This document shows, one piece after another, positions 12,011 through 25,307 of a stretch of DNA of 64,000 bases; positions within the stretch are counted from its first letter, which is position 1; every line of letters starts with the position of its first letter. The DNA comes from Sinonovacula constricta (Eukaryota; Mollusca; Bivalvia; Cardiida; Solecurtidae). Location of the stretch: assembly GCA_007844125.1 (NCBI GenBank), contig CM017561.1, forward strand, positions 25,091,479 through 25,155,478, written 5' to 3'. A model generated the notes under the pieces. The model searched no databases. It had not been told where the DNA came from and saw only the letters and a list, made by a program, of their open reading frames with translations. Made by a program: the position numbers and the translations under genes.

Positions 12011-15000
12011 CCACATGGTTTCTAGTCCCAGTCGAGATAGGAACTTTCAAGTCCTCAGTCACGAACCACATGGTTTCTAGTCCCAGACGAGATAGGAACT
12101 TTCAAGTCCTCAGTCACGAACCACATGGTTTCTAGTCCCAGACGAGATAGGAACTTTCAAGTCCTCAGTCACGAACCACATGGTTTCTAGTCCCAGACGA
12201 GATAGGAACTTTCAAGTCCTCAGTCACGAACCACATGGTTTCTAGTCCCAGACGAGATAGGAACTTTCAAGTCCTCAATCACACACCACATGGTTTCTAG
12301 TCTCAGTCGAGGCAGGAACTTTCAAGTCCTCAGTCACACACTACATGATTTCTAGTCTCAGTCGAGGCAGGAACTTTCAAGTCCTCAGTCGCACACTACA
12401 TGGTTTCTAGTCTCAGTCAAGATAGGAACTTTCAAGTCCTCAGTCACACACCACATGGTTTCTAGTCCCAGTAGAGATAAGAACTTTCAAGTCCTCAGTC
12501 ACACACCACATGGTTTCTAGTCCCAGTCAAGATAGGAACTTTCAAGTCCTCAGTCACACACCACATGGTTTCTAGTCCCAGTCAAGATAGGAACTTTCAA
12601 GTCCTCAGTCACACACCACATGGTTTCTAGTCCCAGTCGAGATAGGAACTTTCAAGTCCTCAGTCACACACCGCTTGGTTTCTAGTCCCAGTCGAGATAG
12701 GAACTTTCAAGTCCTCAGTCACACACCGCTTGGTTTCTAGTCCCAGTAGAGATAAGAACTTTCAAGTCCTCAGTCGCACACTACATGGTTTCTAGTCCCA
12801 GTCGAGATAGGAACTTTCAAGTCCTCAGTCACACATCGCTTGGTTTCTAGTCCCAGTCAAGATAGGAACTTTCAAGTCCTCAGTCGCACACTACATGGTT
12901 TCTAGTCCCAGTCGAGATAAGAACTTTCAAGTCCTCAGTCACACATCGCTTGGTTTCTAGTCCCAGTCAAGATAGGAACTTTCAAGTCCTCAGTCGCACA
13001 CTACATGGTTTCTAGTCCCAGTCGAGATAGGAACTTTCAAGTCCTCAGTCACACATCGCTTGGTTTCTAGTCCCAGTCAAGATAGGAACTTTCAAGTCCT
13101 CAGTCACACACTACATGGTTTCTAGTCCCAGTCGAGATAGGAACTTTCAAGTCCTCAGTCACACATCGCTTGGTTTCTAGTCCCAGTCAAGATAGGAACT
13201 TTCAAGTCCTCAGTCGCACACTACATGGTTTCTAGTCCCAGTCGAGATAGGAACTTTCAAGTCCTCAGTCACACATCGCTTGGTTTCTAGTCCCAGTCAA
13301 GATAGGAACTTTCAAGTCCTCAGTCGCACACTACATGGTTTTAGTCCCAGTCGAGATAGGAACTTTCAAGTCCTCAGTCACACACCACACGGTTTCTAGT
13401 CCCAGTCAAGATAGGAACTTTCAAGTCCTCAGTCACACACTACATGGTTTCTAGTCCCAGTCAAGATAGGAACTTTCAAGTCCTCAGTCACACACCGCTT
13501 GGTTTCTAGTCCCAGTCAAGATAGGAACTTTCAAGTCCTCAGTCGCACACTACATGGTTTCTAGTCCCAGTCAAGATAGGAACTTTCAAGTCCTCAGTCA
13601 CACACCCCTTGGTTTCTAGTCCCAGTCAAGATAGGAACTTTCAAGTCCTCAGTCACACACCGCATGGTTTCTAGTCCCAGTCAAGATAGGAACTTTCAAG
13701 TCCTCAGTCACACACCCCTTGGTTTCTAGTCCCAGTCAAGATAGGAACTTTCAAGTCCTCAGTCACACACCGCATGGTTTCTAGTCCCAGTCGAGATAGG
13801 AACTTTCAAGTCCTCAGTCACACACCACATGGTTTCTAGTCCCAGTCAAGATAGGAACTTTCAAGTCCTCAGTCACACACTACATGGTTTCTAGTCCCAG
13901 TCAAGATAGGAACTTTCAAGTCCTCAGTCACACACTACATGATTTCTAGTCTCAGTCGAGGCAGGAACTTTCAAGTCCTCAGTCACACACTACATGGTTT
14001 CTAGTCCCAGTTGAGATAGGAACTTTCAAGTCCTCAGTCACACACCACATGGTTTCTAGTCCCAGTAGAGATAGGAACTTTCAAGTCCTCAGTCACACAC
14101 TACATGGTTTCTAGTCCCAGTCAAGATAGGAACTTTCAAGTCCTCAGTCACACACCGCTTGGTTTCTAGTCCCAGTAGAGATAAGAACTTTCAAGTCCTC
14201 AGTCGCACACTACATGGTTTCTAGTCCCAGTCAAGATAGGAACTTTCAAGTCCTCAGTCACACACCGCATGGTTTCTAGTTCCAGTAGAGATAAGAACTT
14301 TCAAGTCCTCAGTCACACACTACATGGTTTCTAGTCCCAGTCAAGATAAGAACTTTCAAGTCCTCAGTCACACACTGCATGGTTTCTAGTCCCAGTAGAG
14401 ATAGGAACTTTCAAGTCCTCAGTCACACACTACATGGTTTCTAGTCCCAGTCAAGATAGGAACTTTCAAGTCCTCAGTCACACACCGCATGGTTTCTAGT
14501 CCCAGTAGAGATAAGAACTTTCAAGTCCTCAGTCACACACCGCATGGTTTCTAGTTCCAGTAGAGATAAGAACTTTCAAGTCCTCAGTCGCACACTACAT
14601 GGTTTCTAGTCCCAGTCAAGATAGGAACTTTCAAGTCCTCAGTCACACACTACATGGTTTCTAGTTCCAGTCAAGATAGGAACTTTCAAGTCCTCAGTCA
14701 CACACTACATGGTTTCTAGTTCCAGTAGAGATAAGAACTTTCAAGTCCTCAGTCACACACCACATGGTTTCTAGTCCCAGTCAAGATAGGAACTTTCAAG
14801 TCCTCAGTCCCACACTACATGGTTTCTAGTCCCAGTCAAGATAGGAACTTTCAAGTCCTCAGTCACACACCGCATGGTTTCTAGTTCCAGTAGAGATAAG
14901 AACTTTCAAGTCCTCAGTCGCACACTACATGGTTTCTAGTCCCAGTCAAGATAGGAACTTTCAAGTCCTCAGTCGCACACTACATGGTTTCTAGTCCCAG

Positions 15001-18000
15001 TCAAGATAGGAACTTTCAAGTCCTCAGTCACACACCGCATGGTTTCTAGTTCCAGTAGAGATAAGAACTTTCAAGTCCTCAGTCACACACCACATGGTTT
15101 CTAGTCCCAGTCAAGATAGGAACTTTCAAGTCCTCAGTCACACACTACATGGTTTCTAGTTCCAGTAGAGATAAGAACTTTCAAGTCCTCAGTCACACAC
15201 CACATGGTTTCTAGTCCCAGTCAAGATAAGAACTTTCAAGTCCTCAGTCCCACACTACATGGTTTCTAGTCCCAGTCAAGATAGGAACTTTCAAGTCCTC
15301 AGTCACACACTACATGGTTTCTAGTTCCAGTAGAGATAAGAACTTTCAAGTCCTCAGTCACACACCACATGGTTTCTAGTCCCAGTCAAGATAGGAACTT
15401 TCAAGTCCTCAGTCACACACCACATGGTTTCTAGTCCCAGTCAAGATAGGAACTTTCAAGTCCTCAGTCACACACTACATGGTTTCTAGTTCCAGTAGAG
15501 ATAAGAACTTTCAAGTCCTCAGTCCCACACTACATGGTTTCTAGTTCCAGTAGAGATAAGAACTTTCAAGTCCTCAGTCACACACCACATGGTTTCTAGT
15601 CCCAGTAGAGATAAGAACTTTCAAGTCCTCAGTCACACACTACATGGTTTCTAGTTCCAGTAGAGATAAGAACTTTCAAGTCCTCAGTCACACACCACAT
15701 GGTTTCTAGTCCCAGTCAAGATAGGAACTTTCAAGTCCTCAGTCCCACACTACATGGTTTCTAGTCCCAGTCAAGATAGGAACTTTCAAGTCCTCAGTCA
15801 CACACTACATGGTTTCTAGTTCCAGTAGAGATAAGAACTTTCAAGTCCTCAGTCACACACCACATGGTTTCTAGTCCCAGTCAAGATAAGAACTTTCAAG
15901 TCCTCAGTCACACACCACATGGTTTCTAGTCCCAGTCAAGATAGGAACTTTCAAGTCCTCAGTCACACACCACATGGTTTCTAGTCCCAGTCAAGATAAG
16001 AACTTTCAAGTCCTCAGTCACACACCACATGGTTTCTAGTCCCAGTCAAGATAGGAACTTTCAAGTCCTCAGTCACACACTACATGGTTTCTAGTTCCAG
16101 TAGAGATAAGAACTTTCAAGTCCTCAGTCACACACCGCATGGTTTCTAGTCCCAGTCAAGATAAGAACTTTCAAGTCCTCAGTCACACACCACATGGTTT
16201 CTAGTTCCAGTAGAGATAAGAACTTTCAAGTCCTCAGTCACACACCACATGGTTTCTAGTCCCAGTCAAGATAGGAACTTTCAAGTCCTCAGTCACACAC
16301 CACATGGTTTCTAGTCCCAGTCAAGATAGGAACTTTCAAGTCCTCAGTCACACACCGCATGGTTTCTAGTCCCAGTAGAGATAAGAACTTTCAAGTCCTC
16401 AGTCACACACCGCATGGTTTCTAGTCCCAGTAGAGATAAGAACTTTCAAGTCCTCAGTCACACACCGCATGGTTTCTAGTTCCAGTAGAGATAAGAACTT
16501 TCAAGTCCTCAGTCGCACACCACATGGTTTCTAGTCCCAGTCAAGATAGGAACTTTCAAGTCCTCAGTCACACACCACACGGTTTCTAGTCTCAGTCAAG
16601 ATAGGAACTTTCAAGTCCTCAGTCACACACTACATGATTTCTAGTCTCAGTCAAGATAGGAACTTTCAAGTCCTCAGTCACACACCACACGGTTTCTAGT
16701 CCCAGTTGAGATAGGAACTTTCAAGTCCTCAGTCACACACCGCATGGTTTCTAGTTCCAGTAGAGATAAGAACTTTCAAGTCCTCAGTCACACACCACAT
16801 GGTTTCTAGTCCCAGTCAAGATAGGAACTTTCAAGTCCTCAGTCACACACCACACGGTTTCTAGTCCCAGTTGAGATAGGAACTTTCAAGTCCTCAGTCA
16901 CACACCACATGGTTTCTAGTCCCAGACGAGATAGGAACTTTCAAGTCCTCAGTCACACACCACATGGTTTCTAGTCCCAGACGAGATAGGAACTTTCAAG
17001 TCCTCAGTCACACACCACATGGTTTCTTGTCCCAGACGAGATAGGAACTTTCAAGTCCTCAGTCACACACCACATGGTTTCTAGTTCCAGTAGAGATAAG
17101 AACTTTCAAGTCCTCAGTCACACACCGCATGGTTTCTAGTCCCAGTCGAGATAGGAACTTTCAAGTCCTCAATCACACACCGCATGGTTTCTAGTCCCTG
17201 TCAAGATAGGAACTTTCAAGTCCTCAGTCACACACCGCTTGGTTTCTAGTCCCAGTCGAGATAGGAACTTTCAAGTCCTCAATCACACACCACATGGTTT
17301 CTAGTCCCAGTCGAGATAAGAACATTCAAGTCCTCAATCACACACCGCATGGTTTCTAGTCCCAGTCAAGATAGGAACTTTCAAGTCCTCAGTCACACAC
17401 CACATGGTTTCTAGTTCCAGTAGAGATAAGAACTTTCAAGTCCTCAGTCACACACCGCATGGTTTCTAGTCCCAGTCGAGATAGGAACTTTCAAGTCCTC
17501 AGTCACACACCACATGGTTTCTAGTCCCAGTCGAGACAGGAACTTTCAAGTCCTCAGTCACACACCGCATGGTTTCTAGTCCCTGTCAAGATAGGAACTT
17601 TCAAGTCCTCAGTCGCACACTACATGGTTTCTAGTCCCAGTCGAGATAGGAACTTTCAAGTCCTCAGTTATACACCGCATGGTTTCTAGTCCCAGTAGAG
17701 ATAAGAACTTTCAAGTCCTCAGTCACACACCGCATGGTTTCTAGTCCCAGTCAAGATAGGAACTTTCAAGTCCTCAGTCACACACCACATGGTTTCTAGT
17801 CCCAGTCAAGATAGGAACTTTCAAGTCCTCAGTCACACACCACATGGTTTCTAGTCTCAGTCGAGGCAGGAACTTTTAAGTCCTCAGTCACACACCACAT
17901 GGTTTCTAGTCCCAGTCGAGGCAGGAACTTTCAAGTCCTCAGTCACACACCACATGATTTCTAGTCTCAGTCAAGATAGGAACTTTCAAGTCCTCAGTCA

Positions 18001-18169
18001 CACACCACACGGTTTCTAGTCCCAGTCAAGATAGGAACTTTCAAGTCCTCAGTCACACACTGCATGGTTTCTAGTTCCAGTCGAGATAGGAACTTTTAAG
18101 TCCTCAGTCACACACCGCTTGGTTTCTAGTCCCAGTCGAGATAGGAACTTTCAAGTCCTGAGTTGCACC
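12011..18169 (+). repeat. 55-bp satellite, 112 copies, derived from SINE-A
   Basis: The unit begins CCACATGGTTTCTAGTCCCA and ends AACTTTCAAGTCCTCAGTCA plus a few bases. It repeats every 55 bp from 12011 to 18169: 111 steps with a single 1-bp deletion, near 13342. Variation is mostly at a few sites (CACATGG/TACATGG/CGCTTGG; TCGAG/TCAAG/TAGAG; GATAGG/GATAAG). The unit matches the internal B-box region of SINE-A, as in the copy at 51893-51714, which reads CCTCAGTCCCTCACCACATT, then GGTTCAAGTCCCAG, then GAGAACTTTC. The flanks continue as SINE-A head on the left and SINE-A tail on the right. Confidence 0.95.
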
Positions 18170-18255
18170 TGTGATCCTAGCCCAGCATTTGTCTGGGGTT
18201 TCTGTCACCAGTACTTAGCTAGACAACCCAATATGATTACGACAGTGTTGGTGCA
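18170..18255 (+). mobile_element. SINE-A tail after the satellite
   Basis: AGCATTTGTCTGGGGTTTCT, then CCAGTACTTAGCTAGACAAC, then AATATGATTACGACAGTGTT follow the order of the SINE-A tail (CAGACATAAGTCTG, CCAATAATTAGCTGGACA, ATATGACCATAA, GTCAGTGTGATGTAAC). Confidence 0.65.
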
Positions 18256-20814
18256 GCATACAAAAAAACACAACCAAAAACTTTACCTCAAACACTGCTT
18301 ATAACATTTGATACATCCTGCATACCATGTGTTGTTTCACTTAAACATCTCTCTAATGACATTAAAACAACAAAGTACAAATTCACCCATATTCAATCTG
18401 CAACACTGCAAAACATAGATTTTGTTTTCTTTTAAAACTGCAAAACACTACAACCAACATGAAAAAAACACTGCTCCTGCAATACTATAAAACCTTGTAA
18501 AACCTTGTCAATAACACCATGACAATCATCCACTAACACACTATAACAGGTAACAATGGACATTTTTGGCACTTCAAGCAGCAGAAAAAAGACAATGAAT
18601 ACTAAAAGAATTCTAAAAGACAAATATTAACACCCAATGATAATTTACATAACTGTAAATAAAAACAATACGAAAATGTCAAAATGTTAAAAATTAACCT
18701 ACATGATCTATCAATAAACGTCAAGTGCTTCTATTTTCCATGTAGTATAAATGTGTTTTCTTAAATTAAGGTTTAGCAAAATGATATATTGTTCTTTGAA
18801 ACTACTTGTCTCAAAAGGTTTGTATTTACTGTTCTTATTTTAATTAACAAATGCAAGTATGAAACCAAGAAAGAGTATTCAAAAAATGAAAATGTTAATT
18901 ATATAATGATCAAATCTGTAAATAGTAAATAGTCAAGATAAAAATTAATGTCCTGTTTGATTTAATTAATTATTCTAAAATATACAGATATATCAAATAC
19001 AAGTATGTATATCTGATATAAAATTATAAAAATATACATTTTAACTATATACATGTATATATCTCTAATCATATCTTATATCTAACTAGTGTGATCAACA
19101 AATGCAGAACTATGTCAGAGATATATGATACAGCTACCTGATTGGTTGAAATAATTCTACATATTAATCAATGGGACAATGGAAGACTACTTTAACTAGG
19201 TTGTTTTTTTTACATAATTTACAGATGAAGGTAAAAAACTTATTTTTTTTTTAGAAGAGAACTGAAAAATTCTTTTTTGAACCTTGTATTATAATAAAAC
19301 AAGGTTTTCTTGCATCTGTTATGTATTTATTTAATCTTTGTTAAATAGCTGTATTTTTGTTTGCAATTGTTTGCATATAGAATCATTTTGCCACTGATTA
19401 AGTTAGAACAGTCTTCCACTGACCTACACATTTAACTGTCTATAAACATCATGCTTACTCTGTTTATCTAAGCAGAAATGCTCAGCAATTTATAATTTCT
19501 TATGCTCATAAAAACATTTTAAAATCTAATACATATAAATAATTTATTAAGTCAGACATTGTTTATTTAAGCTAAGAACATAATTATTTCCTGACCACTT
19601 AAAACAACGCTAAAAATCATAAAAAGCCAATTAAGATGTAAATGGTCATTTTAATTAACTAAGGGTAAACCGCATGCCTTGACACAAGGAAAAATAACTT
19701 ACACATAACCAACAAAAAATGACATTAGAAGCAATGAACTGTTAAAAAAAGGAGATGAAAATAAGTTTCTGGTGCAACCTTTCATTTCAAAAACAATACA
19801 ATATTGATCATATGACAATAAAGGAACTACATGTATAAGTCAAAAGTAATACAACTTCATAGTTTTGGTAAACAGAAAATGTATGCAATGAGAGGCACTA
19901 AAGTCCAATTAACATATAGACAGTTGCTATATTTAAACATGATTTAATCATTTACATATATTAAAAAAAACAGTCTGCATCATAGCATACATAAAGAAGC
20001 ATTTGCTCCTTAAACCCCTTTTTTGCCTTTAAACCCTGTATTGATTGAAGGACTGGGTATTGATGGGGACAATGGTATCATACCACTACACTGTGGTAAC
20101 TGAACACAATACTTCCAGATATAAATCACTTAAAAAAATTATTTTAATAATTCTATGATACTCAACAAAACAATGTTACAAGAGTCTTTCAAATTTTAAT
20201 CTTTAATACATCTCATCATTGCATACCCATTCAGTAACAACCATTAACATTTTAATGGCAGTCCAAAATGGTTGTTTTACTGTTGATTTTATTTATTTCT
20301 GTGTTTCATTGACCTGCAAATTGTTTAGTTAATAAAAAAGCTAAAATAACCGCAACATTGGAAAATAATGTTATAATAAACACCATTGAAAAGCTCTTAC
20401 TGACGGTACAAAAATAAACTAGAATTTCTCTAATGTGATAATAATTTATTATGTATTTATGTGTGTGTGTATGTGTGCGTATGCATTTGCCCCACCAAGG
20501 AAAAGGTGCCTTATAGACATTTTGCAATTTACGTTTTTTACTCTTTCTTTTTATGTAGCAGGATGTTTCAGCTTTAGGAATACATAACTATTGTAGCAAC
20601 CAAAGACTCAACAATAAAGTCAACATTTCTTGTGACATATAGTTCTATAACTTGTTTAATTGAACTTTATCTTATGTCATTTTTAAATGGAATACATCTG
20701 CCAATATAAACATTGTCAGTGGTAAAAATACACAGGCCAAGTTCCTACAATGATACTTGTTTTGCTGTTGTTGTTTAGTAGATGTGTTAACAACCAGAGT
20801 ATAGATAGTTTCAG
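18256..20814. other. No gene seen
   Basis: AT-rich DNA. No coding exon, tandem array or terminal repeats were noticed. Confidence 0.5.
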
Positions 20815-21280
20815 CATCAGTGAAAATCCATTTTCTTGACAGCCATCTCTGATGGTAACTTCAAGGGATTTTCAAATGAATTGTATAGAAGTGTAAATTT
20901 TATTTTCTTGTAATTTCTTCATTTGTGGTCCGAAAAGTTAAAAGCTATACATCATTGGAAAGCTTTTGAAATTCATATTTTTAGAATACAATATTTTAAA
21001 AATTAATAAATGCACACAGAATTAATACACAGAGATCAATAAAACTATTGGCTCATACTTAAATCAAAATGAACAGTGTATGATTTTCAGTTGTATTTCT
21101 TTAACCTTTTAAACTATCTAAATATAGTTTTGATATTTAAAATACTTTATAAAAGCTGTTGAATTTGATATAAAATTCAGTAAAATAGACTGAAAAATAA
21201 AAACACAGTGGTGAGTTTAATACAGCACATTTTCCCCAATTTCGGCCTGCATAAGCTTCTGCCCACAAAGATGGCTGCCT
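20815..21280 (+). repeat. Left arm of a 0.45-kb inverted repeat
   Basis: This arm is the diverged reverse complement of 24738-25204. Shared blocks include CTTCAAGGGATTTTCA, TTTTCTTGTAATTTCTTCAT and AAAATGAACAGTGTAT. The two arms enclose the 3' exon of dystroglycan. Confidence 0.85.
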
Positions 21281-21406
21281 TAAACTGTCTTATCAGTGTC
21301 GATGACATCACATGGAAACTATCTATGCTTCTGTGCCAATATTACTTGACACTCTACCCAAAACAAGAAATCAGTGCAAAAGATAATGTCACTTCATGAT
21401 ATTTTT

Positions 21407-21689
21407 GTTTGTTTATTGGGTTTATCGTCCCACCAACAGTATTTAAGTTATCTGGAGACGGTGTCCACTTGAAGCAGATATAGTGCTGCCTTTACTGTGT
21501 ATAGCATGCCGTGAACACCTGTCATGATACCACACCCAGTCACATTATCCTGACACCGGGCCAACCAGTCGTGGAACTACCCTTATATTTGCTTGAGCGT
21601 TAGCAAGGGAGCTATACCACTACCATTTTTAACGACTTTGGTATGTCGCAGCCCGGGATCGAACCCGGGGCCTCCCGTACCTGGAGCCG
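21407..21689 (-). mobile_element. SINE-B, 5'-truncated
   Basis: Same family as 9963-10266, with B-box GGGTTCGATCCCGGG. It starts inside the tRNA-like head, so the A-box is missing. A 13-bp target duplication, TCATGATATTTTT, flanks it (21394-21406 and 21690-21702), which shows an insertion by reverse transcription with 5' truncation. Confidence 0.85.
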
Positions 21690-21702
21690 TCATGATATTT
21701 TT

Positions 21703-22461
21703 CTATATAATGATGTTAATGTACAAATACCGGTAAGGCATCTTTTCACATGTCACTACACATGGGGTACCATTTGAAACTAAGGAACCAATCACAACAA
21801 AAACTTGACTCTAAAGTCCTGATCACAATAATTTCCAGCTAATATTTGTCGTTTTATTATTGTATGAACAATACAGGCTGTAAACATACAGAAAAAACAA
21901 CATAAAGTATAAAACCTCAGCAACTTTGCATTATATTAATCTAGCAAAATGGTTAAAGCAACATACTTATTTAGAGAAAAAGAAAAAAATCTTTATCACA
22001 AATGTCATTTTTATTTTATTTAAAAAAAATCTCTTTAATTTTCCCTGGGTAGAACCAGTACCTGAGCATGTACAAAATGTACCTGGGCTAAACAATAGAA
22101 GTCTATATGTCAATGTATAAAAACATACATTACAGCCTATAAAAAGATTATATTTCTGAAAATCATTAGTCAACTAAGTAAATTGTTGTTAAATCTGACA
22201 GATAATTAATGTTTAAAAAAAAAGAAATATGAATTTTCAGGATTTATTAAATTCAGAATCATAAACTATCCTAAAAAGCAAGAATATAAACTAGCATCAG
22301 TGATCATTTTTAAAAAAATTGTCTTTCTTCCTAAAAAATGTATGATAAAAACAGTTCATGATGAAGACTTGAAACTCAACAGGCCATGTTTATACACAAA
22401 ATATTCATATTACAGCATGAAATTCTTCAACCAAAATGTACAGACAAGAGCTTTCACAATG
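21703..22461. other. Dystroglycan 3' UTR and downstream DNA
   Basis: AT-rich sequence after the dystroglycan stop. The transcript end is not determined and no other gene was seen. Confidence 0.4.
22243..22248 (-). terminator. Possible dystroglycan poly(A) signal
   Basis: On the minus strand an AATAAA lies about 215 bases after the stop codon of dystroglycan. Others occur further on in this AT-rich DNA (for example near 22015 and 21852), so the one used cannot be chosen from sequence alone. Confidence 0.2.
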
Positions 22462-23618
22462 TTACGTCAGTGCCCTGTGAGGGTTATAATAGGGTGGTGG
22501 GAGGCGGTATGGAGGAGGGTCGGAGGTCGCGGTGGCCCCGTATCTGGGAGGGTTGGGGGTTCCTGAATGCTCCTGGCTGAACATGTGATCATCCCCATCT
22601 GGCAGGTGGTATGTGGGTGGTAACAACTGCCCATGTGGAGGCACTGCAGGTGGAGTCTCAGACAGATAATCTGCCGGTAGAACCAGTGGCCCATGTGGCT
22701 TCAACGATGGGTCGACCATCTCTAACTCCTCTGGGAAGATGATTGGCCGCCGGTCCTCCAGGAACGATGGCTTATCATTCTTAGATTTGTCCTTGGCAGG
22801 TCTACGATGTCTGCAGCAGATAAGGAGAATGATGGCAATGATGACAATGAGAAGGATGACAATCAGGGCTGGCATGATGATTTCTAACCACATCTTGCTC
22901 TCCTGTTCCTCGACCAGGGGTGCACGGCTAGTAGCGGGGATCAAACATAGCCCCTCCAGCTCCAGTCGCACATCCTGGAGATCATATCCCTGGAACGCAT
23001 CAACCACCTCTGGTATCAAGCTCCCATTGTCATACACAAGTCTACCATACATTTCTCTAATGCTGGACTGGTTACACACATCCCCAAACAGGGAATGGTT
23101 TCCCCAGCTGACTATGGTAGACCCTGGTGTCACACTCAGAAAGGTCACACTAGAAATGGCTTCGTCCCCAAAGAATACACCCAACTGTTGGGCAACCTGC
23201 ACTAAATTGTTTCTTGAAGACTGAAAACTGTCAAATGTGTAATTGAAAATAAGGCTTATTTGGTGTGTGGTGTCCACTTCAAAGAAGTATTTTAAGGTTA
23301 TCACATCTCGCCTTGATTGACCCTGGGAGTCGGTGGCTATGAGAGTTATTTTCTGAATCTCCTCACCCACTTTGAGTGTGTCATAGTCTTGTTTGAGAGG
23401 TATTCCATAGAGCTTCTGCTCCTCGGCATCAAACATGAGCCAGGCGTTACTGGGCAGTGGTTTGCCATACAGCAGGCTGACAGTGAGGGTGAGGCTCCTG
23501 GTGTCTCCATCCTCAGTGTCATTGAACGTGTCCTCAGGGATAAGGAACTCGAAGTAGCGCCCCACCATCACCTCGAGGAGGTCGATGGATCTCTGCAGTC
23601 TGGGAGGCTCATCTGGTA
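22462..23618 (-). CDS. DAG1: Dystroglycan 3' exon: Ig-like 2, SEA-like domain, beta-DG transmembrane and tail
   Basis: This exon is clearly dystroglycan. After the acceptor CTTTTCCTTCACAG it enters in phase 1 and encodes about 385 residues. The order is: a second Ig/cadherin-like domain (IDLLEVMVGRYFEFLIPEDT ... MFDAEEQKLYGIP); a SEA-like domain with the Gly-Ser self-cleavage motif PGSTIVSW (bond at 23122/23121), where the alpha and beta subunits separate; two downstream cysteines (DVCNQ and EGLCLIP) matching the beta-DG disulfide; a hydrophobic membrane segment (about 22878-22812) followed by CCRHRRPAKDK; and a cytoplasmic tail with the conserved PIIFPEELE motif. It ends in Pro-rich sequence with PPPY at 22500-22489, the WW/EF-hand binding site for dystrophin or utrophin. 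Several N-glycosylation sequons precede the membrane segment. The stop TAA is at 22464-22462. No breaks are seen. Confidence 0.95.
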
Positions 23619-25307
23619 CTGTGAAGGAAAAGAGAAACATTGTCTGAAACAAGACAATACCAGCATTTGGCAGGCAGCATGTAGATACTAGGTTACTTTT
23701 AAATGAGAGAAAGCATAAAGATTCGAGGAATAGTAATTTCATATAACAAAATCTTAAAGTAAAAACTTAGCAAAATGAATACGACTTATTTTAAATATTT
23801 GGCTTGATAATGACTATTAGATTACGGAATGTCTTTACTTAAACTTCTTTGCAAAATTACCTGTTTGCATAACTTTATTCCGATCATTTTGATGTACAGA
23901 TAATTTTTCAGGAAACCCTTATACAGTCAACCCTGACCATGCATCGGCACCTTACCAGCGACCACTTGCTGAATACAGCCACTTAAAAGGCAACTGCACA
24001 AATTCATTCTTTTGAATTTATATCTATTAAATGACCATCTGTTACCTGCACCAAGCAATAATACAACATGTTCAAACATGCTTCTATTGTACCCCAATCA
24101 TGTACTCAGTATCATCATGGAGACTTAAGGCTCTTGATTGTGGATTAAGTCCTAGACCAGCAGTAATGTAGAACACAGGTCATATTCAAAAAGAAATCTT
24201 AGTTATTTTGTCTGATTTAAACTAAAACAATTCCTGATATAATCAATTCACCAAAAAAAAAAAAATATTTTTTAAAAATTAAGGAAATGTCCTAATCTAA
24301 GAAAACGAAGATTCTTTATGAACGTAACCCCAGATGCTTGCAAGCTGGAAGTCCTAGTTACATGAAAATTCTTTTGATGGAAATAATACTGGTGTCCTGA
24401 AAAGAACAATAATGTTTTACAGTTTAGTGAATGATTTGTTTTTAACTGAAACAATAATATGAAGGCTGCAGTACTATTGTCTGTCAATGAAGTAAAAACT
24501 TTAAAAATGAAAATCTTGAGTTGAAAGCTTCGAGTCCAAAAGGTTATATGTGTAATTGAAAAAAAAAAAATATATAAAATATATGAAAATACTGATAATT
24601 AATTATGGTTATTACATGCACACATAATCTAAAATGGCAAAATGCACACAGTTCATGCTTTGTTATAAATGTACATAAAAAAGACAAATGAAAGGCACAA
24701 AGAAATAATAGATCATTTCCATGTGAAGATAGTTTAAGGCAGCTATCTTTGAAGGCAGAAGCTAATGCAGGCCGAAATCTGGATATATGTGCTGTTTTAA
24801 ACTCACCAGTGTTTTTAATTGTAAGTCTTTTTTATTGAATTTTATATCAAATTTAACAGCTTTTATGAAATATTTTAAATATCAAAACTATTTTTTGATA
24901 GTTTAAAAGGCAAAAAATAAAATACAACCCAAATAAGATACACTGTTCATTTTGTTTAAGGATGAGCCAAAAATTTAATTTATTTCTGTGTATAAATTCT
25001 TTGTGCAATTATCAATTTTAAAAATATTGTATTTTTAAAACATGAAATTCTATTGCTTTCCAATGGTGTATAGCTTTTAATTTTTGGACCAAAAATGAAG
25101 AAATTACAAGAAAATAAAATTTATGCTTCTATAAAATTCATCTGAAAATCCCTTGAAGTTGCCATCAAAGATGGCTGCCAAGATAAAGGATCTTCACTGA
25201 TGTGGAAACTATCTATTCATTTAAACAAGAAAACAATGCACACTTAAAGCATACATGTATTTCCTTTAGTTTATTAAGGCAAAGTTAGAAGAAACAATCA
25301 GAATTAC
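23619..25307 (-). other. Dystroglycan intron before the 3' exon
   Basis: It is bounded by GTAATT (25307) and TTCACAG (23619); both splice sites are good and the phases match. The only structure noticed is one arm of a 0.45-kb inverted repeat (24738-25204). Confidence 0.75.
24738..25204 (-). repeat. Right arm of the 0.45-kb inverted repeat
   Basis: Reverse-complement partner of 20815-21280, with small indels. It lies in the intron before the dystroglycan 3' exon. Confidence 0.85.

Noticed and set aside
12011..18169. CRISPR-like array
   Set aside because: Units are directly contiguous 55-bp repeats with no unique spacers, in a eukaryotic genome.
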